From Cysteiniphilum sp. JM-1 (GTDB lineage: Bacteria > Pseudomonadota > Gammaproteobacteria > Francisellales > Francisellaceae): DNA of 64,000 bases. Positions 37,772 through 46,445 of this stretch are shown in pieces; position 1 is the first letter of the stretch, and each line of letters begins with the position of its first letter. The stretch lies in the NCBI RefSeq assembly GCF_008711525.1, contig NZ_VXKS01000011.1:18679-82678 (forward strand), read 5' to 3'. The notes under the pieces were generated by a model. The model was not told the origin of the DNA. It saw nothing but the letters and a program-made list of their open reading frames with translations, and did not search any database. The translations under genes and the position numbers were made by a program.

Positions 37772-40591
37772 ATGGATAAAATTACAATTAAAGGTGCGAA
37801 AACGCATAATCTTAAGAATATTGATTTAGAGATCCCTCGCGATAAATTAACGGTTATTACAGGTTTAAGTGGTTCAGGTAAATCATCATTAGCATTTGAT
37901 ACACTTTACGCTGAAGGGCAGCGGCGCTATGTTGAGTCATTATCAAGTTACGCTAGGCAATTCCTATCGTTAATGGATAAACCCGAGGTTGAACATATTG
38001 AAGGCTTGTCCCCTGCGATTTCGATTGAGCAGAAAACCACATCGCATAATCCACGTTCAACAGTAGGGACAGTCACTGAAATCTATGATTACTTGCGTGT
38101 GTTATTTGCGCGTATTGGTGAGCCGATGTGTCCTGTGCATAAGGTTGAATTAAAGGCGCAAACGATTAGCCAGATGGTTGATCATACGTTAAGTTTTAAT
38201 GATGAAACGAAGCTTATGATTGTCTCTCCCGTGATTGTTGATAAAAAGGGTGAGCACATCCAGTTGATGGAAAAGCTCTACGCTGAAGGGTATTTGCGTG
38301 CGCGCATTAATGGTGAATTATATGAATTGAGTGATCCGCCTAAATTGGATCGTTATAAAAAGCATACGATTGAAGTAGTCGTTGATCGATTTAAATCACA
38401 AAAGAAAAACCAACAGCGTTTAGCAGAGTCCTTTGAAACAGCGTTAGACTTATCAGCCGGCATTGCTAAGCTTGTGTTTTTAGAGGGTGAACAAGACGAT
38501 ATTATTTTTTCATCCAAGCATGCCTGTCCGCACTGTAATTATTCGCTTAAGGAATTAGCCCCCAGAATTTTTTCATTCAATAGCCCAATTGGTGCTTGCC
38601 CAAGCTGTGATGGCTTAGGAACTAAGGCTTACTTTGATGCGGATAAAATTATTGTTGATGATAACTTAAGTTTAAACCAGGGTGCGTTACATGGTTGGGA
38701 TAAGCGTAATGGCTATTACTTTGCGCAATTAGAGGCGTTGGCTCGGCATTTTGATTTCTCACTGGATACACCCTTTAATAAACTCACCGATGCGCAAAAA
38801 GAGCTGGTGCTAAATGGCTCAGGTAAAACCGAGATTAATATTTATTTCAAAAGCTCAGGTGGCAGAGAATATCGAGCACAGAAGCCGTTTGAAGGCGTTT
38901 TGGCAAATTTCGAGCGTCGTTACAAAGAAACTGACTCAAACATGATTCGTGAAGAATTAAGTAAACTGATGAGTAATTTACCATGCCCAAGTTGTAATGA
39001 AACGCGCTTAAATGAGGGTGCGCGCAATGTATTTATTGCCGGCAAAAATATCGCGCAATTAACAGCTCTGTCGATTAAAGATAGTGTTAAATGGCTAGAT
39101 AATTTGAGTCTTACAGGTCAAAAGCACGTGATTGCTGAGCGCTTACTCAAAGAAATTCTTGCGCGTTTGGGTTTCTTAGTTAATGTTGGCTTGGATTATT
39201 TAAATCTATCACGACAAGCCGATACGCTCTCAGGTGGTGAGGCTCAGCGTATACGCTTAGCCAGTCAAATTGGTGCAGGCTTGGTTGGAGTGATGTATAT
39301 TCTCGATGAACCATCGATTGGGCTGCATCAACGTGATAATCAAAAGCTATTAGACACCTTGCATCATTTACGTGATTTAGGTAATACGGTGATTGTAGTC
39401 GAGCATGATGAAGACGCGATTAAACAAGCCGATCATATTATTGATATAGGACCTGGTGCTGGTATTCATGGTGGGCAAATCGTGGCTGAAGGGCGCTTAA
39501 GTGAGATTATTGATAATAAAAACTCATTAACGGCTGACTATCTCTCCAAACGCAAACAAATTGCGATTAATGGCAAAAAATTAAAGCCACAAAAAGGGCA
39601 GTATGTTGAGATCTATGGTGCCAAGGGCAATAACCTGCAAAATGTTAATTTGAAAATTCCTTTGGGTTTATTAACTTGTGTCACCGGAGTATCTGGCTCA
39701 GGTAAGTCAACCTTGATTAATCGCACACTTTATCCCTTAGCGGCAAAATTGTTGAATAAAAACAACAGCATCACAGCGCGAGCCTATGATAAACACAAAG
39801 GTTTTGAGCTACTGGATAAGGTTATCGATATTGACCAAAGCCCAATTGGACGCACACCGCGTTCAAATCCTGCGACTTATACTGGTGTTTTTACACCCAT
39901 TCGTGAGCTGTTTGCAGCAACTGCGGAGTCGCGTTCACGTGGCTATCAGGTGGGACGTTTTAGCTTTAATGTCAAAGGTGGGCGTTGTGAAGCATGCCAA
40001 GGTGATGGTGTGTTAAAGGTGGAAATGCACTTTTTACCGGATGTTTATGTGGCATGCGATGTTTGCCAAGGCAAGCGTTATAATCGTGAGACTTTAGAGA
40101 TTCAATACAAAGGCAAAAATATCAGCGAAGTGCTTGATATGAGTATTGAAGAAGCTTTAGAGTTTTTCTCGGCAGTGCCACAAATTAAGCGTCGCCTACA
40201 AACCTTAATGGATGTTGGTTTGTCGTATATTACTTTGGGGCAAAATGCGACCACCTTGTCAGGTGGTGAAGCGCAAAGGGTGAAATTAGCCAAAGAGTTA
40301 TCAAAAACAGCAACCGGCAAAACGTTATATATTCTCGACGAACCAACCACAGGGCTGCATTTTCATGATATTCAGCAATTACTTAATGTCATTATGCGTT
40401 TGCGTGAGCAAGGCAATACCATCGTCATTATTGAACATAATTTAGATGTGATCAAAGTAGCAGATTGGATTATTGATTTGGGTCCTGAAGGGGGTGATGG
40501 CGGTGGTCAGATTATTGCCGAAGGTGCACCAGCAAGCATAGCTAAAAATGCGCAGTCGCACACCGGCAGATTTTTAAAGATGATGCTTTAA
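37772..40591 (+). CDS. uvrA: Excinuclease ABC subunit A
   Basis: UvrA recognises damaged DNA in nucleotide excision repair and loads UvrB. The 939-residue protein matches the E. coli length (940). It has two ABC modules: Walker [14 protein letters not shown] near residue 31 and [13 protein letters not shown] near 639, signatures [12 protein letters not shown] and [12 protein letters not shown], and zinc-finger Cys pairs ([24 protein letters not shown]). The ATG at 37772 gives the standard [17 protein letters not shown] start; 37727 adds 15 unrelated residues. Confidence 0.98.
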   Translation: MDKITIKGAKTHNLKNIDLEIPRDKLTVITGLSGSGKSSLAFDTLYAEGQRRYVESLSSYARQFLSLMDKPEVEHIEGLSPAISIEQKTTSHNPRSTVGTVTEIYDYLRVLFARIGEPMCPVHKVELKAQTISQMVDHTLSFNDETKLMIVSPVIVDKKGEHIQLMEKLYAEGYLRARINGELYELSDPPKLDRYKKHTIEVVVDRFKSQKKNQQRLAESFETALDLSAGIAKLVFLEGEQDDIIFSSKHACPHCNYSLKELAPRIFSFNSPIGACPSCDGLGTKAYFDADKIIVDDNLSLNQGALHGWDKRNGYYFAQLEALARHFDFSLDTPFNKLTDAQKELVLNGSGKTEINIYFKSSGGREYRAQKPFEGVLANFERRYKETDSNMIREELSKLMSNLPCPSCNETRLNEGARNVFIAGKNIAQLTALSIKDSVKWLDNLSLTGQKHVIAERLLKEILARLGFLVNVGLDYLNLSRQADTLSGGEAQRIRLASQIGAGLVGVMYILDEPSIGLHQRDNQKLLDTLHHLRDLGNTVIVVEHDEDAIKQADHIIDIGPGAGIHGGQIVAEGRLSEIIDNKNSLTADYLSKRKQIAINGKKLKPQKGQYVEIYGAKGNNLQNVNLKIPLGLLTCVTGVSGSGKSTLINRTLYPLAAKLLNKNNSITARAYDKHKGFELLDKVIDIDQSPIGRTPRSNPATYTGVFTPIRELFAATAESRSRGYQVGRFSFNVKGGRCEACQGDGVLKVEMHFLPDVYVACDVCQGKRYNRETLEIQYKGKNISEVLDMSIEEALEFFSAVPQIKRRLQTLMDVGLSYITLGQNATTLSGGEAQRVKLAKELSKTATGKTLYILDEPTTGLHFHDIQQLLNVIMRLREQGNTIVIIEHNLDVIKVADWIIDLGPEGGDGGGQIIAEGAPASIAKNAQSHTGRFLKMML

Positions 40592-40609
40592 TATCCAAAG
40601 GGGGAGGAT

Positions 40610-40768
40610 ATGTTAAGACGTATAATCATTTTATTGATGACATTAGCAGTTATTTTTTCAGTGTATATTCCGTGGTTTAAGGCAGGTAAACATAAGAAGG
40701 TAACGCATAAAACTGTGATGTCTAGCATCCATTCAGCCAGTGATTTAAAGCAGTATTTGCGAGGTTAA
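40610..40768 (+). CDS. Small membrane-anchored protein (52 residues)
   Basis: A frame of 52 codons starts 18 nt after uvrA, with a very strong RBS (GGGGGAGG). It encodes MLRRIIILLMTLAVIFSVYI, one membrane helix, followed by a basic, polar tail (GKHKKVTHKTV) ending QYLRG. It is probably a real single-pass protein. No family is recognised. It may share the uvrA transcript. Confidence 0.55.
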   Translation: MLRRIIILLMTLAVIFSVYIPWFKAGKHKKVTHKTVMSSIHSASDLKQYLRG

Positions 40769-40810
40769 TGTGAAATATATAGATCTCTGATAGCAATTTA
40801 TCAAATGAAT

Positions 40811-40827
40811 GTTATACTATGTATAAC
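40811..40827. promoter_or_regulatory. Inverted repeat at the mazEF promoter, possible operator
   Basis: GTTATAC-TAT-GTATAAC is a perfect 7-bp inverted repeat that contains TATACT, a -10-like sequence, 21 bases before the antitoxin ATG. Toxin-antitoxin operons of this type usually repress themselves at such sites. Confidence 0.6.
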
Positions 40828-40847
40828 TTAAGTAACTGGAGTCCATC

Positions 40848-41102
40848 ATGCATACAAACGCAAAAATTCTCAAATGGGGAAATAGTCTTGGGATTAGATT
40901 ATCAGGTGCACTTAGAGATTTAACGGACTTTAAGGCTGGAACGATTGTTGATGTTGAAATAAAGGCAGATGGTTTATTCATACGCAAAGCTAAACAAAAA
41001 ACAATTTTGCCATTCTCCGAGTCATCATTACTTGATGGCTTAGATGAGAGCAGTCACAAAGATTTAATAGTTAAGCCTCAAGGCAATGAATGGCATGACT
41101 AA
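40848..41102 (+). CDS. mazE: MazE-type antitoxin (AbrB/SpoVT fold)
   Basis: The 84-residue protein has an N-terminal swapped-hairpin DNA-binding motif (KILKWGNSLGIRLSGALRDL, then VDVEIKADGLFIR). The C-terminal half is acidic and flexible, as expected for the part that wraps the toxin. An RBS (CTGGAG) and a palindromic putative operator lie upstream. It overlaps the toxin gene by 8 nt. Confidence 0.9.
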   Translation: MHTNAKILKWGNSLGIRLSGALRDLTDFKAGTIVDVEIKADGLFIRKAKQKTILPFSESSLLDGLDESSHKDLIVKPQGNEWHD

Positions 41103-41466
41103 GCAGTATATTCCAGAGCGAAACGATATTGTCTGGCTTGACTTTGAGCCAACAAAAGGCAAGGAAATTGGCAAGTATCGCCCTGCTTTTGTCTTATCAT
41201 CCAAAGAATATAATTCAAAAACATCGACACTTATTTGTTGCCCAGTGAGTACATCTATTCGTGGCGGAGCTACTGAAGTCTCCATTAATAATATTGATAA
41301 CCCATCTGTTGTAGCATCATCAATTGTGCAAACATTATCGTGGAAAGAGCGCAAATGCCGATTCATTGCTAAGGCAGAAAAAGGTGTGTTTAAAGACGTG
41401 ATTCTTAGATTATTGCCTTTAATTGGTGTCGAAGAAATAATAGATGACCTTTTGAACAGCAGGTGA
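41095..41466 (+). CDS. mazF: MazF-type endoribonuclease toxin
   Basis: MazF cleaves RNA at short single-stranded sequences and stops growth unless bound by MazE. The 123-residue protein has PERNDIVWLDFEPTKGKEIG, RPAFVLSS and TSTLICCPVSTS, matching E. coli MazF from its first residues. The ATG at 41095 fits the family; ATG 41086 would add MNG. It is convergent with the M48 protease gene, with only 11 nt between. Confidence 0.93.
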   Translation: MTKQYIPERNDIVWLDFEPTKGKEIGKYRPAFVLSSKEYNSKTSTLICCPVSTSIRGGATEVSINNIDNPSVVASSIVQTLSWKERKCRFIAKAEKGVFKDVILRLLPLIGVEEIIDDLLNSR

Positions 41467-41477
41467 GCCAATCAAAG

Positions 41478-42536
41478 CTAGCGCAGATTGGCACCAATAG
41501 AAGCTAAGCGCTTTTTCAAACTTGGGTGGGTGGAAAACATATCATCCATGCCGCCAGCGGCAAACTTACTACTAGCTGGATCATAAAGGTAAGAGGCGCG
41601 GCGCATACGTTCATTGCTATTGTGCGCATAGCTTTGCGCAGTTTGCGGCTCGTTATGATTTTGACTGATTTTAATCAGTGCATTCGCCATCGGCTTGTTA
41701 TCACGCATCAGCTCAACGGCACCAGCGTCTGCCATATACTCACGTGTGCGACTTAAGAATAGCACCATCATACTGGTAATAATGGGTAGTATGAAACGCA
41801 GCAGCATAATCACCATAAAGATAATCGCCATCGCATTGCCACCATTATTGTTATCGCGACGATTACGATTGCCACCAAAAAGTGTCGAGTAAAATAAAAA
41901 CTCAATCATAAACATCAGCATATTCGATAACACGACGGTAAATAGATTAAGCTTAATATCCTGGTTACGAATATGGGTTAACTCGTGCGCCATTACTGCT
42001 TGCAACTCATCGCGATTTAATCGATTGGCAAGTGCGCGTGTTACCGCAACCATCGATGATTTTTCAGAAAATCCGGAAGCAAAGGCATTCATATAATCGG
42101 CTTCGATTAAGTACACCTTTGGCATATAGGGCATATTGGCAGCAATCTTCATCTCTTCGGTGACATTATAAATACGCTGACAAAGTGGATCCGGGTCATT
42201 TGCGCTAATCTCGCGATACTGGGTTCCGGCAAGCATGATCTTGTCATAATAGCTAAAGGTTGCCATCAGCCAAATAAATGCGATAACAGTGGATATGATC
42301 GTCGCCCATGGCGTGAGTTTCAAGGTCGCCACAAGATAAGCGATATCAGCAAAACTTAAGCGATATCCCGCATAAGTCATCATGCCGCCGTATTGACCAT
42401 AGCGCCAGACAAGATCGATCAGAAAGCCAAGCGCAAAAAAGATAATTAAAAATAAAGCGATAACGATGTACGATTTGCGCGTGTTTTTCTTAACGACTTC
42501 ACGCCAATCAACACCATTGATATCAATTGCTGCCAT
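41478..42536 (-). CDS. M48-family membrane metalloprotease (HtpX-like)
   Basis: This 352-residue protein has two membrane helices near the N-terminus, the zinc motif HELTH (in QAVMAHELTHIRNQD), then two more helices and a C-terminal THPSLKKRLASIGA. E. coli HtpX, an inner-membrane quality-control protease, has 293 residues and HELSH. This version is longer at the N-terminus and is paired with LemA, 3 nt upstream, like the LemA-M48 pairs of many bacteria. Substrates are unknown. Confidence 0.9.
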   Translation of the reverse strand: MAAIDINGVDWREVVKKNTRKSYIVIALFLIIFFALGFLIDLVWRYGQYGGMMTYAGYRLSFADIAYLVATLKLTPWATIISTVIAFIWLMATFSYYDKIMLAGTQYREISANDPDPLCQRIYNVTEEMKIAANMPYMPKVYLIEADYMNAFASGFSEKSSMVAVTRALANRLNRDELQAVMAHELTHIRNQDIKLNLFTVVLSNMLMFMIEFLFYSTLFGGNRNRRDNNNGGNAMAIIFMVIMLLRFILPIITSMMVLFLSRTREYMADAGAVELMRDNKPMANALIKISQNHNEPQTAQSYAHNSNERMRRASYLYDPASSKFAAGGMDDMFSTHPSLKKRLASIGANLR

Positions 42537-42539
42537 GGC

Positions 42540-43118
42540 TTATAACTCAACGCGACTATCTTCAAGCACTTGACGTTTCTCATCACTGACTTGCCAGTAG
42601 ATAAAATCTTCATCAAGCTTGCTTTTAAACATATTCACAACAATACCCGCAATCATTGACTTCTTATGGGCATTGTACTTTTCAATACTGTCGTTAAAAG
42701 ATTGCTTTGAAAACGCCAGTTTATTTTCGGTAGAGGTAATTTCTTCCTGCAATTGCATGACGTTTTGATTGGCCTTTAAGTCAGGATAATTTTCAAACTG
42801 AACATTCAAGCCACCGGCGATTTTTGAGATTTCATTCTCAGCTGCCATGCGTGTTTCAGTGTCACCCTTTTCTTTGGCGTGTATTGCCTGATTTCTTAAG
42901 GCGGTGACATCTTTTAATGTCGTTTGCTCATAATCCATATACTTTTTGACGACACTAATGAGTGAGTCAAAGACTTTAGCACGACGATCCAATTGGACGT
43001 CAATTTGGCGCTCAGAGTTTTTAACGGCTTCAATTTCAGCGATGAGGCTATTATATGTCATCAAGACATAGCCAAAAATCAAAGCAAGAATTACAACGAT
43101 AATAATGAGGGCAACCAT
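42540..43118 (-). CDS. lemA: LemA family protein
   Basis: The 192-residue protein has one N-terminal membrane helix (VALIIIVVILALIFGYVLM) and a long helical bundle: YNSLIAEIEAVKNSERQIDVQLDRR with the conserved RRAKVFDSL and VKKYMDYEQTTL segments. LemA proteins are surface or periplasmic helical proteins of unclear role. It lies 3 nt upstream of the M48 protease gene, so the two probably form one complex or share regulation. It has a divergent neighbour, the esterase. Confidence 0.93.
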   Translation of the reverse strand: MVALIIIVVILALIFGYVLMTYNSLIAEIEAVKNSERQIDVQLDRRAKVFDSLISVVKKYMDYEQTTLKDVTALRNQAIHAKEKGDTETRMAAENEISKIAGGLNVQFENYPDLKANQNVMQLQEEITSTENKLAFSKQSFNDSIEKYNAHKKSMIAGIVVNMFKSKLDEDFIYWQVSDEKRQVLEDSRVEL

Positions 43119-43255
43119 GGTTTTAGCTCCTAAATTTTATTGATTACTAAATTATCAAACGGTATTAATTTGCCACGTATGTTGCTGGCATTCAAGCGTA
43201 TTGTGTTTCATAATGACAGCATTTTTAAGCTTAAGTGTAATATAGATTGGGAAAA

Positions 43256-43939
43256 ATGCTTGATTTAGTGGTTGTTGAGCCAAGACAAAAAGCGACACAT
43301 GCGGTGATATGGTTGCATGGTTTGGGTGCCGATGGACATGATTTTGAGGCGATTGTGCCAGAGTTGAATTTGCCAGTTGATGCAAATGTGCGTTTTATTT
43401 TCCCGCATGCGCCTGTGCAGGCAGTGACGATTAACATGGGCATGGAAATGCGTGCTTGGTATGACATAAAACGTATTGATGATATAAAACGTGACGTGGA
43501 CTGTAAAGGAATTGAAGATTCGTTAAATGCGCTAGATGAGATCATTAAATCACAGCTTAGTGACGGTATTGCTACTGAGAATATGATTATTGCAGGTTTT
43601 TCTCAAGGCGGAGCGATTGCTGCCTTAGCAGGACTTACGATGCCTTACTCATTTGCCGGCATTGTGCTGTTATCAACTTATTTGCCAGATTGGGATTATT
43701 TTAAAACAAAGCTTAATAATGCTAATCAGCAAACACCGTTTTTTATAGGGCATGGCAGTCATGACCCAGTGGTACCATTTGCTGCTGGTCAAATGCTTAA
43801 AGCTAAGCTTGAGGAATTAGGTATAAAACACAAATTTCATGACTACCCAATGGAGCATAGCGTGTGTATGCCAGAGATTCATGATATTAGTCACTTTATC
43901 CAATCATGTTATGGGCTGATCAATGACACAGCCAGATAA
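43256..43939 (+). CDS. Carboxylesterase / lysophospholipase, alpha/beta hydrolase
   Basis: The 227-residue protein is an Abhydrolase_2 family serine hydrolase. It shows HAVIWLHGLGADGHDF (oxyanion region), the nucleophile motif GFSQGGAIA, Asp in GHGSHDPVVPF and His in YPMEHSVCMPE. Relatives are short-chain carboxylesterases (EstB of Pseudomonas fluorescens type). The ATG at 43256 gives the usual short N-terminus; 43247 is a TTG. It overlaps hemC by 17 nt. Confidence 0.9.
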   Translation: MLDLVVVEPRQKATHAVIWLHGLGADGHDFEAIVPELNLPVDANVRFIFPHAPVQAVTINMGMEMRAWYDIKRIDDIKRDVDCKGIEDSLNALDEIIKSQLSDGIATENMIIAGFSQGGAIAALAGLTMPYSFAGIVLLSTYLPDWDYFKTKLNNANQQTPFFIGHGSHDPVVPFAAGQMLKAKLEELGIKHKFHDYPMEHSVCMPEIHDISHFIQSCYGLINDTAR

Positions 43940-44846
43940 ATTAGATAAATTGATTATTGCTTCGCGTGATAGCCAGCTAGCATTATGGCAGAGCCGTTAC
44001 GTCAAGGAATTGTTAGAGCAAACACATCCTGGATTGATTTGTGAGATTATCACGATGAAAACACAAGGCGATAAGATTCTTGATCGCCCATTGAATCAAA
44101 TCGGTGGTAAAGCACTTTTCATGAAAGAGCTTGAAGTAGCAATCACGAAAGGGCGTGCTGATATCGCTGTTCATTCACTGAAAGATGTTCCGTATGAGTT
44201 GCCTGAAGGCTTTGCATTGGGTGCTTTTTGTCAACGTGAGAATCCACAAGATGCTTTTGTGTCTAATGCTTTCTCCAGTATTGATGATTTACCGCAAGGC
44301 GCGATTGTTGGCACATCAAGCTTAAGACGCAAAGCTCAGCTATTAGCTTATCGACCAGATTTAGATATTCTTGATTTGCGTGGTAATGTGCAAACACGAC
44401 TCAAAAAGCTTGATGATGGGCAATATGATGCGATTATTTTGGCAGCAGCTGGATTGATTCGCTTAGAGCTAACTGCGCACATCAAAAGCCTGATTGATAT
44501 TAATATTTCCTTGCCAGCGGTTGGGCAAGGCATTGTTGTTGTTGAGTATTTAGCGCAAAATACCAAAATCAAAACATTACTCAATGCTATTGATAACAAA
44601 GACGCTAGAGTATGCGCACTGGCAGAACGCAGCTTTAATGAAGAGTTACAAGGTGGCTGTCATGTGCCGATTGCCGCATTTTGTGAAAAAGATGCTAACA
44701 GTTTGCAGTTAACAGCGATGGTTGCTAGCAATGACGGTGCACAGATAATGCGCGAGACTTTAAATGGCGATGATGCGATTGATCTTGGTAAGGCATTAGC
44801 GCAAAAGATGGTTGAAAAAGGTGCTAAGACGATATTGCAACAATAG
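43923..44846 (+). CDS. hemC: Hydroxymethylbilane synthase (porphobilinogen deaminase)
   Basis: HemC joins four porphobilinogen molecules in heme synthesis. The 307-residue protein shows IASRDSQLALWQSRYVKE, the substrate-binding KDVP and TSSLRRKAQLLAYRPDL, and the cofactor-binding Cys in LQGGCHVPIAAF near residue 244. hemD, the usual follow-up gene, does not follow; a repeat-like gap and a convergent gene do. It overlaps the esterase gene. Confidence 0.96.
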   Translation: MTQPDKLDKLIIASRDSQLALWQSRYVKELLEQTHPGLICEIITMKTQGDKILDRPLNQIGGKALFMKELEVAITKGRADIAVHSLKDVPYELPEGFALGAFCQRENPQDAFVSNAFSSIDDLPQGAIVGTSSLRRKAQLLAYRPDLDILDLRGNVQTRLKKLDDGQYDAIILAAAGLIRLELTAHIKSLIDINISLPAVGQGIVVVEYLAQNTKIKTLLNAIDNKDARVCALAERSFNEELQGGCHVPIAAFCEKDANSLQLTAMVASNDGAQIMRETLNGDDAIDLGKALAQKMVEKGAKTILQQ

Positions 44847-44879
44847 AGTATTGTCGTTTATTTAATGGATTAAGCTTCA

Positions 44880-44982
44880 ACATTTGCCGAGCAATACTCC
44901 ATGCTCTGAATGAAGTCAAATGGCGACGTAGAGACAACATATGGCTTCGACTGACGCTCAGGCAACGTTTATATAATGGTAT
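44880..44982 (+). repeat. Short relative of the dispersed hairpin repeat
   Basis: The gap between hemC and the YqeG-type gene holds GGCTTCGACTGACGCTCAGG (44942-44961), very close to the right arm of the elements at 5464 and 22999. A weaker copy of the other arm may lie near 44908. No gene is seen here. Confidence 0.5.
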
Positions 44983-44988
44983 AGTAAT

Positions 44989-45552
44989 TTAGAGAAAAAT
45001 TGACTTCTCAATAAAGCGTAGCAATCCAAAAAAGCTTTCTTGAAAAGGTCGTCTTTTATAGTTGCTATAGGGTCTCATAACTAGAACAGGAAAGCTACCA
45101 GCCAAAATGCAGGCAAGGCACCCAGTAAGTAGTCGATCATCAACAAGGGCAAGTTCATGTGCGTTGCATGGTGCTAGTTCTTGAATTTTTAATAAGCCAT
45201 CGGGATAAGGCTTTTTAGCAACGCCATCAATAAAGCGGATATTAGGGAAGTGTGTAGCAAAATACTGGGCGCGCTCTGCGGTCGGCATATTTGAAAGAAT
45301 AAAAATATTATGCTCACTATATTTGTCGGTTAGCGACTTAAGCCAATTGAGAATTTTTTCATCTGGCAAGGGTTGACCATGAGGCGCGAGTACACCATCA
45401 AAATCAAGTGCAATATAACGAATACCTGATTTTTTAAGTTTTTCAGGATTTAACTGTGTGACATTTTCCACTTGATGTTTGCGCTGGGCAATTGCTTTTA
45501 TTTTTTTACGTTGATACCAGCTCATTTTAATCGTAAAACTAAATCGTCCCAT
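44989..45552 (-). CDS. YqeG-like HAD phosphatase
   Basis: The 187-residue protein belongs to the HAD superfamily, subfamily IIIA. The nucleophile motif is ALDFDGVLAPHGQP, motif II FILSNM, motif III Lys in KKPYPDG, and motif IV ALVDDRLLTG. Relatives are bacterial YqeG and yeast Gep4, a mitochondrial PGP phosphatase. A lipid-phosphatase role here is an inference. It follows rsmI by 5 nt in the order murC, rsmI, yqeG-like. Confidence 0.82.
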   Translation of the reverse strand: MGRFSFTIKMSWYQRKKIKAIAQRKHQVENVTQLNPEKLKKSGIRYIALDFDGVLAPHGQPLPDEKILNWLKSLTDKYSEHNIFILSNMPTAERAQYFATHFPNIRFIDGVAKKPYPDGLLKIQELAPCNAHELALVDDRLLTGCLACILAGSFPVLVMRPYSNYKRRPFQESFFGLLRFIEKSIFL

Positions 45553-45557
45553 TAAAT

Positions 45558-46445
45558 CTACATTCCTGATGTGTTATTGGTATTGTTTTGTTTATCTTCT
45601 TGTATTGCAAGCGCTTGCTTATATAGGGCATTTTTTTTGCCTTGGGTAAGCTCTACTGCGATGCTGACGGCTTTTTTAATTGGCAGTTCCTCAAGCAATA
45701 GGCTAAGCAGTTTATGTTCATCAACAATAGTATCGTCTTTTTCATCTGCCTTAATACCTTCAATGAGGATAACAAATTCTCCCTTGGTTAATGAAGAATC
45801 TTTTGCAAAGTCAGACAAAATATCATTAGCAGTCCCATTAAAGAAACGCTCAAATTGTTTGGTCAATTCTTTGGCAACAACTAGTGTGTAATTTGGTAAT
45901 GTATCCTGAATATCCGTGAGTGTGGCAATAATTCGATGTGTTGACTCATAAAAGGCTGTTGTGATCGTTGATTTTTCAATACCTTGTAAAATCTTTTTGC
46001 GAGCTCCTGACTTAGCAGGTAAGAAACCTTTAAATTGAAAGCCATCGGTTGCAATACCAGCTGCGGATAAGGCGGTAATTAGAGCACTAGCACCAGGTAA
46101 TGGTACTACAGTGTAGTCTTTCTCACGCAGCGTTTTCACCAAGTAAAAGCCGGGATCACTAATCAATGGCGTGCCGGCATCACTAACTAGAGCCACTATT
46201 TTTTGATCGTTTAAATGCTCGATTAATAAATCAACACGTGCCTGTTCGTTATGTTCATGGCAGGAGATAATCACTGGTGGTTTAATCGCATATTGCTCTA
46301 ACAATTTGCGCGTGACGCGCGTATCTTCAGCAAAGATGACTTCAGCGTTTTTTAACGTATCTAAAGCACGCAGAGTAATATCCTGTAAATTACCGATTGG
46401 TGTCGCGACAACATATAATACACCGCGTTCAATTTGATTTTTCAT
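45558..46445 (-). CDS. rsmI: 16S rRNA (cytidine1402-2'-O)-methyltransferase RsmI
   Basis: RsmI methylates the ribose of C1402 in 16S rRNA. The 295-residue tetrapyrrole-methylase-fold protein has LYVVATPIGNLQDITLRALDTL, FAEDTRVTRKLL, VSDAGTPLISDPG and PLPGASALITALSAAG, all family signatures. It overlaps the murC end by 4 nt (ATGA) and is followed by the YqeG-type gene after 5 nt. Confidence 0.96.
   Translation of the reverse strand: MKNQIERGVLYVVATPIGNLQDITLRALDTLKNAEVIFAEDTRVTRKLLEQYAIKPPVIISCHEHNEQARVDLLIEHLNDQKIVALVSDAGTPLISDPGFYLVKTLREKDYTVVPLPGASALITALSAAGIATDGFQFKGFLPAKSGARKKILQGIEKSTITTAFYESTHRIIATLTDIQDTLPNYTLVVAKELTKQFERFFNGTANDILSDFAKDSSLTKGEFVILIEGIKADEKDDTIVDEHKLLSLLLEELPIKKAVSIAVELTQGKKNALYKQALAIQEDKQNNTNNTSGM

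Noticed and set aside
40102..40350. Antisense frames inside uvrA, sucC, ilvC, ftsH and htpG
   Set aside because: They are shadows of strongly conserved genes on the other strand, with no RBS or family match.
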